From Styela clava (taxonomy: Eukaryota; Chordata; Ascidiacea; Stolidobranchia; Styelidae): DNA of 64,000 nt. The notes under the pieces are model-generated. The model worked only from the letters and a program-made list of their open reading frames with translations, ran no database searches and was not told the origin of the DNA. The position numbers and the translations under genes were made by a program. This document shows positions 58,160 to 64,000 of this stretch, one piece after another. The first letter of the stretch is position 1. Every line of letters starts with the position of its first letter. The DNA lies in NCBI RefSeq assembly GCF_964204865.1, contig NC_135259.1:11356974-11420973 (forward strand), given 5' to 3'.

Positions 58160-59482
58160 TTACAGCTGTCGGAAGTTAATATGGCCTGGTTCCTCCTCTG
58201 TTTTAGCGCAGTTTTTAATGACTCCCCCTACGAATAATCGGAGCATTTCGACGATTACAAATATATATTCTGGTAAGACAAGTTCATTGACTACATATGC
58301 AAACACATACAAGAATAAATGAATACATGAACCTGCCATGCAAGCCATAAGAATAAAACCACATTTAATCAAAGTGGCAGCACAATTTTCCAATGAGTAA
58401 AACGATGTGTGAGATATATGAAGAGGAGAAATTAAGTCCAAAACGTCTGTAAGATACCCATTCCAGTCGCTCAGTATTAGAAATATGGAAATCTGGTTTA
58501 CACAAGCATTTATTTCGAACACTGTTAAATAAACGTGAATACCCAACAGTGTATTTCGAAATAGTTTTCGGATGCCAAATATTATCGCAAAGGCAGCGAT
58601 GTCGCTGAGAGCACAAAATACAGATAAAATAGTAGATCGTATGAGAACTGCTGTGAGAGATCTTCTGGGTTGACTTTTCCTCGTTTGCACTACTTCTTTA
58701 TTTTTTTCACCAAGTTCCTCAGTTTTTTCAGCGGCTACAGTACTCGGCGAATCTCCAGTTATTTGCCTCGACACAACACTTTTAGAAACTGATTGCAGGG
58801 GCACAGAACATTTTCGTATAGACCTATTTGTTTGAATCTGCTTGTATATTGGATATGAAAATAATAGGACTAGTACAGTGTGGCTGATGACCGTCACCAC
58901 CAATTTGCCTAAATGCAATATTTGACCTAATTTTACATTCACCATCTCTTTACAGCCAAGTTGCGATGCCTTTGTACTGATAGATGCAATGTGGTGAATC
59001 AATCCTACAGCGTTGGATAGAAAGATATGGCATATTGAGATATACTGTAGTTTCCGAAACCAGCCTTCTATAAGTTCTTTGTAGATCGGGCGATTGTACA
59101 ACAACCATTGTCGCCACCATAAAAGTGCATAAACACCAAACTGATTTATATTATATAACACTTTGAAACTGAACAATCCAATATTGCAGACCAAGTCGTT
59201 GGTTTGATAAACAAATGATGCTATAATTGTTTGCAATGCAGCTGACCGAGGTAATGAGGTAGCGATAACAAAAAATATCATGGTATATATGCTTCCATTC
59301 TTCTGATTAGTTCTCATCATGCAGAAAAAATTTTTGAGTTTCAACCCGTAGTGTATAAGCGAAATTGTGATCCAAATTGAGGACAATAAACACAGAGAAA
59401 AGACCGATTCCGTAATTATCCAGTTTCGTTTGTGTGATTCTGAAAGAAGTCCAGTTTCTGTGCCGTTTGTAAAATTTTTCAT
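58160..59482 (-). CDS. Orphan multi-pass (about 7-9 TM) membrane protein, single exon
   Basis: The 440-residue open frame has an N-terminal NFT glycosylation site and hydrophobic helices near residues 27-48, 66-92, 104-127, 143-166, 185-212, 271-300 and 309-334. A charged loop (about 213-270, KTEELGEKNKEV) separates helices 5 and 6, as in a receptor with a long third intracellular loop. One or two further hydrophobic stretches (about 375-425) follow, so seven is not certain. I recognise no family signature: there is no DRY or NPxxY motif. An extracellular N-terminus with a large loop 3 suggests an orphan receptor or channel-like protein, which is inference. It is the intact member of a tandem pair; the left copy is a pseudogene. 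The last 75 or so codons lie outside the duplicated segment. Confidence 0.65.
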   Translation of the reverse strand: MKNFTNGTETGLLSESHKRNWIITESVFSLCLLSSIWITISLIHYGLKLKNFFCMMRTNQKNGSIYTMIFFVIATSLPRSAALQTIIASFVYQTNDLVCNIGLFSFKVLYNINQFGVYALLWWRQWLLYNRPIYKELIEGWFRKLQYISICHIFLSNAVGLIHHIASISTKASQLGCKEMVNVKLGQILHLGKLVVTVISHTVLVLLFSYPIYKQIQTNRSIRKCSVPLQSVSKSVVSRQITGDSPSTVAAEKTEELGEKNKEVVQTRKSQPRRSLTAVLIRSTILSVFCALSDIAAFAIIFGIRKLFRNTLLGIHVYLTVFEINACVNQISIFLILSDWNGYLTDVLDLISPLHISHTSFYSLENCAATLIKCGFILMACMAGSCIHLFLYVFAYVVNELVLPEYIFVIVEMLRLFVGGVIKNCAKTEEEPGHINFRQL

Positions 59483-60954
59483 TTCATACCAATTTGACTT
59501 AATATTTTTAGGTGCTTTGATGTTTGAATTACTATAATATGGAAATAAAGAAGAAAGATCTATCCAATTGTACGGGTAGTTTTGTTCAAATATGAGAACT
59601 TACCAATATTGTAGTTTTCAATGCTACTCACATAGATTAGCCTACTGGTAAATAAAAAAATTAGTGATAAATAAAATTATCATTTAATTCGTTGTTGCCT
59701 TGATGAGTTGGTATAGCTTATATCGATATTTTGTTATTTTTCTCAAAGGATAAAGGCATTGTTAGGATGAAAACTGTTCAATTAATTGAGATAAGTATAT
59801 TTTGTTTTTAAAGTTAAATGGGTAGAGTTCTTCAAATTTAGACTAATTCCCATAAGGCTTGAGGCCCGTAGGCTTTAGCCTACCTTGGCTAATGGTAAAT
59901 ACGACCTCGGCGCCCACAAATCCGGCATCGCATCTCGGTTTTGGCATAGTTCTACCACGGTTTTTAACGAATTTATTGATGTTGGTGACACTAAGTGCTC
60001 TATAACCTCTTTTTTATTTCAACCTTGAGTGAGAAAGGAGACGATGTATACCAGGGTGGCCAACCTGATTTTGACCGCGATCGACTTATAGCTTTGAAAT
60101 AGCTCGCGATCGACTAATTGGTAATAAGGGCTTACACAAAAAGGAATGAGTACTGAATATGCAGATAACCACACACTTGCATACAAAAAATCCCGGAGCG
60201 CCAGAAGTATGTGCACCAAGATGGCGCACATACTGAATATAGTCAGTGTACCAGGATAGGGTACAGGTTGTGCAATATCTGGGTGCACATACTTCGGGAG
60301 CGCCAAAATTCCACCGCTGCCAATAAGCTTGGATTTATGAACGCATGAAATCAACACATAATTTTTTTTCATGTTCCATAAAAGTTGTTAATTTGATTAT
60401 GGAACTGTACCCGAGATAAATATTTCATCATTTATTCAAATCACACAATTCAGATATGATGCCTGCCTAGATTTCATTCGTAAGCGTTAAAAATTCTTTA
60501 ATAAACCTTGCCAAGTATTCATGTATTATATAAAGTCTAAACAGTTAAAAATGAAAATTCTCAAACCATAAATGTTACATGACTGCTCAAACTTCAGTAT
60601 CCAATTTACGATTTCCTCTAAGTGCGATTCTTTGCTCGCTTGGATTTAGAAAAAATGGGCATTATGATGCCACTGCTAATATTGCTAATAAAATATATCA
60701 CTACTCTCGGAGTCAGACAATAACTTTCGCATACTGCAAAATTCATTGTAGGATCGTTTTCCAGTCGAGCCACGCGATATTCGGCACTTCATTTTTGAAC
60801 TTTGGCACGGCGAAACTTACATTAGTTACCCAATAATACGCTATTTCGGGCTTGCCCAGGCTCAAATACTGTATGTGTATATCGTATTTTGCGCATGGAC
60901 AGTACTGTATTCTTTCTGTTTTAAAACACACGACATTTGATCCGGGTTTCAAAG

Positions 60955-60965
<11 letters not shown>
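58383..60965. repeat. Segmental duplication, right copy
   Basis: Direct-orientation partner of 50592-55150, with high identity by eye. It carries the intact membrane-protein frame, about 80 bp (59807-59884) absent from the left copy, and the palindromic repeat. It ends in a TA microsatellite. Confidence 0.93.
60195..60304. repeat. Palindromic repeat, family copy 3
   Basis: Duplicate of 54381-54490 with one or two substitutions. The inverted arms centre on GTATGTGCACC. Confidence 0.8.

Positions 60966-60987
<22 letters not shown>
60958..60987. repeat. (TA)n microsatellite at the duplication breakpoint
   Basis: About 15 TA units. The left copy has only TATATATA at this point before diverging, so the microsatellite marks the end of homology. 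Confidence 0.95.
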
Positions 60988-60988
<1 letters not shown>

Positions 60989-63079
60989 AATACGGTAGTT
61001 AAGTAGACATACCGTGCTAAAAAAGCGACAGTTATGTAGACGGAAAAATTGGGTAGACATTTTCCTGTCCGCTTAATTATTCCACGTTCCATAATTAAAA
61101 CGTTTTGCGATATTTTGCTGAAATCTCTTTTCTCTGATAAAACAGTATCAAAAATAATATGTTCTTTCAAAATTTTTTAAATAATTGCACATTTTCGCCA
61201 ACTTTAATGGGACAGTAGTTCTGCTGGTTTATAATCAACGTGTTTAATTTTCGTACATAAAGTGGACATTTTATTTATGCAAAAATCTTTTAATTTTTCG
61301 GTATATGTTTTTACGATTTTTGGAGAGTAGTTTTGATAATTTTGATACAATAACCAGGCAGAACATGAAGATCGACCGTTCTGTTTTTTGCAATATAAGC
61401 TCAATAAACTGAAAAGGACCTCAATTCACAACTCCGTACTAAAGAGGCTTTGTGTCGCAATAGTAAAACTGTTGGGTTCGCCGAGAACTTTACCACGTTT
61501 GCCGTTTTGTTCGCAAGTAACCTGGGCGCCGTGAGGGGATTGGGATCTTCATGAGTGCGTGATTGCCGAAATTTAGATAAAATAGAACAGTTGTGTTTGG
61601 AGAAGCGAATCCAAGTCTTTTGTGTCAGGTGTTATCAGTTACCCAGTGAGTTGAAGTCGAGTCATAATAAGCAAGGATTTCAACGTCACCGAGGAATGCT
61701 GCTGGAAATCATCACTCATCGGATAAGGTGATTAGTCATAACGATTTTTAATATTAGGGTTACTATATTTTTGGTGTTGAGATTTTTCACGTAATCCAGA
61801 TTATCAAAATATAGACTACTGATACTGTTATGCTTTTACTGGTCGTAGTTCTGATCTGACCATCAAAATAATGCTACGACTGGGTTTGCGTTTGTAAGAG
61901 TGTGTAAATCAGAAGGATTTATAAATCCAGATGAAAATACAAACGAAGATTGTGGAAATTCAATGAATTCAATTTTTTGTCGAAACAGAAGGATATACGA
62001 GAAGCGAGTAGTTGACGTTTGTATAGCTTGGTGTAAATAAAAATATCTATATATACCGCTTCATATTAGATTATAATATTTCATCTTTGGAAAACAGTTT
62101 TGAAGAATTGCATTGTCAATTTTGTTTTGTGATTTGGCACATGTCCCTGTGTTATTTTACCATCTTCATCTAGTTATTCACTGGGCTGTATTTTTTGTTC
62201 ACATGTAGGTGTCTCTCCAACGAGATGGCCTACGTTTCAGAACTTGGCAGACGGAAATGCGGGTAGTGATTCGGAGAAAGCTGTGCCAGGAAGTGACTAA
62301 ATGAGTTTGCTATGCTAGTTTTTTTTTATTAAATACAGTATCGTAAATTGATACCAATGAATGGTAATAAACCAAATCATAATATCATTTGTAGCCTATC
62401 ACAAATAGCGCAGCTATCTACGAATAATTGTAGTGCAACGTTTAGAAACTCTGGTTTATTTGAGTAATAATGCAATTATCCATTTCAAATATTTCGTTTG
62501 TTTGATCAATCAAGAGTAGCGTAATTCTGAATTGGATTAAAACACTGTGATGATGTTTTGTGACTTATGCATGTATTTTTGACCAAAGTTTCAGATAAGT
62601 CAACAGACTATACCGCACCATCTTCAGAATCACTTTCAATAAGCAATTTAAGTGATTTCAAAGAAAACCATATATATGGAAAAGAAAAAGGCTGTAAATC
62701 AATTCAAAAAAAAGCTTCTAAACAAACGCGAACCAGAAAAGAAACGACGAAAAGAAAAATAATTGCACGGATTGGTATATCTTGCGAGAAGTTTATTGTA
62801 AAGCGTTAAGACATCTCTGTATAATTCATAAAGATGAACCGGCAGTGAGCATAATCTTGTCTCTCCTCAACAACTTAACCTAGTGAGCATATCCACATTC
62901 GTATACATACTTGGCATACATTTTTACTATTTAATTATAAATTCAAAATAACAATCATGTTTTTGTTTTCCGAGTTGGTGCAAAAATTTTAAATAAATTG
63001 TGCAAGGTTCTAAATTGATATTGAGGTTCAATAATTTCATTTTGATCGCTTGTATAGTTGACTGTGTAATCAATCACTG
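60988..63079. other. Intergenic; possible short exon near 62,210
   Basis: No gene is established. A GC-richer island at 62,208-62,300 follows a plausible acceptor (TTTGTTCACATGTAG). In one frame it reads VSPTRWPTFQNLADGNAGSD and onward to a stop, like the tail of a protein, but no upstream coding exon could be linked. An 80-codon Lys/Thr/Ser-rich open frame (62567-62809, +) is probably fortuitous. Confidence 0.3.
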
Positions 63080-64000
63080 CTATAATTAGGCGCCCTGATA
63101 GGTGAACATTTGAGTTATATTTGGTGTAATGTTTCTCATTTTAGTTGACATGGCAAAATTTCGTTTCGCATTTATAGGCCCCACTGAAAACGTCACTTTA
63201 TTGAACATTTGAAATATGTTGTGTATAATGTTTCTCGATATTTTATTCAGAATTTCGTGTTTTAATTATATACCTTCTGAAGTGGTCGAATGGTTGAAAT
63301 TTTTTTTGAATGCTTCTCAATATTATTGCCATTCCAAAATATCATTTTGCATTTACATGACACACTTACGTAGCTGAGTAGATGACGATTTGCGATTAAT
63401 TTTCTGTTTTGTTTTTCAATACGGTTTCAAAATTTTGTTTTATAATATTTGTCACTCTCAAGTTATCGGATAGGTAAACATTAGAGATAAATTCTGAGCA
63501 ATTTTCCACAACATCAAAATATGATTAGTATTCGAAATTTCGTATTTCAGTTAAATTTCACACACTTAAGTGTGTGAGATCTGTTTTGTGTAAGATTTCT
63601 CAATACGATTCCAGAATTTTGTTTCGATAGTTGTATGCCACACTTAGGTGGTCGGATATGCGGACATTTGAGATATATATTTTGTGTAATGTTTCTCAAT
63701 ATTATTTCAGAATTTTCATTTCAATTTTTGTATACCCCACTTAGGTGGTCGGATAGGTGGACATTTGAGATATACTTTGTGTAATGTTTCTCAATATGAT
63801 TTCAGAATTTTCATTTCAATTCTTGTATGCCACACTTAGGTGACCGGATAGGTGGACATTTGAGATATACTTTGTGTAATGTTTCTCAATATGACTTCAG
63901 AATTTTCATTTCAATTCTTGTATGCCACACTTAGGTGGCCGGATAGGTGGACATTTGAGATATATATTTTGTGTAATGTTTCTCAATATTATTTCAGAAT
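63080..64000. repeat. Edge of a tandem array, unit about 95 bp
   Basis: Landmarks such as GGATAGGTGGACATTTGAGA, GTGTAATGTTTCTCAATAT and TTCAGAATTTTCATTTCAAT recur. The CAG of TTTCAGAATTTT falls at 63612 (variant), 63708, 63803, 63898 and 63995, spaced 95-97 bp. Units left of about 63,600 are recognisable but strongly diverged; those on the right are nearly identical. The array continues past the window end. Confidence 0.9.

Noticed and set aside
62208..62300. Terminal exon reading VSPTRWPTFQNLADGNAGSD
   Set aside because: Acceptor and composition are suggestive, but no upstream exon or polyadenylation signal could be tied to it; kept only as a note in the intergenic entry.
1..64000. tRNA, 5S rRNA or spliceosomal RNA genes
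   Set aside because: A visual scan for B-box-like GGTTCGAATCC and other hallmarks found no convincing candidate; a covariance-model search would be needed to exclude them.

Overview
The window is nuclear DNA from an animal. The host genes are spliced with GT-AG introns, carry AATAAA polyadenylation signals, and encode conserved animal proteins: an SCP2 sterol carrier protein, INO80 and calcineurin B. The DNA is AT-rich, intergenic spaces are modest, one intron is only 84 bp, and many inverted-repeat elements are present. This suits an invertebrate deuterostome, and I lean towards a tunicate, but that is inference; no marker here fixes the species.

Layout. 1-11,533: SCP2 (+, five coding exons, 2276-4442) faces INO80 (-, two coding exons, 5894-10877) tail to tail, with three small transposon relics around them. 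11,534-29,699: a giant repeat structure. It is a tandem array of a 186-bp satellite monomer, organised as 372-bp A/B dimers and then 1488-bp blocks, enclosed in long inverted terminal arms and flanked by a candidate 8-bp target-site duplication. It resembles a foldback transposon whose right arm has grown to about 16 kb, and it is the most unusual object in the window. 29,700-31,480: degenerate minisatellite and GC-rich repeats. 31,480-37,190: a decayed Tx1/L1-like LINE (-), interrupted by about 2.5 kb that contains a hAT-type element. 37,605-39,098: remnant of an env-bearing LTR element. 40,418-40,930: an intact, intronless calcineurin B gene. 43,521-44,552: a TA-flanked MITE and a recent 365-bp tandem duplication. 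45,087-49,241: a young Ty1/copia element with apparently identical LTRs, a 5-bp target-site duplication and a half-tRNA primer site, but with an internal deletion. 49,418-50,166: another hAT-like MITE.

50,592-60,965: a direct segmental duplication of an orphan multi-pass membrane protein gene. The right copy (58,160-59,482, -) is intact. The left copy is a pseudogene with a stop codon, small indels and a 2-kb CR1/L2-like LINE inserted in it. 63,080-64,000: the edge of a second tandem array with a unit of about 95 bp, which runs off the window and becomes more homogeneous towards the right.

The host genes (lipid transfer, chromatin remodelling, calcium signalling, putative receptor) have no evident functional link. 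The story of the window is repeat dynamics: array growth by unequal exchange, nested transposition, and gene duplication followed by decay.
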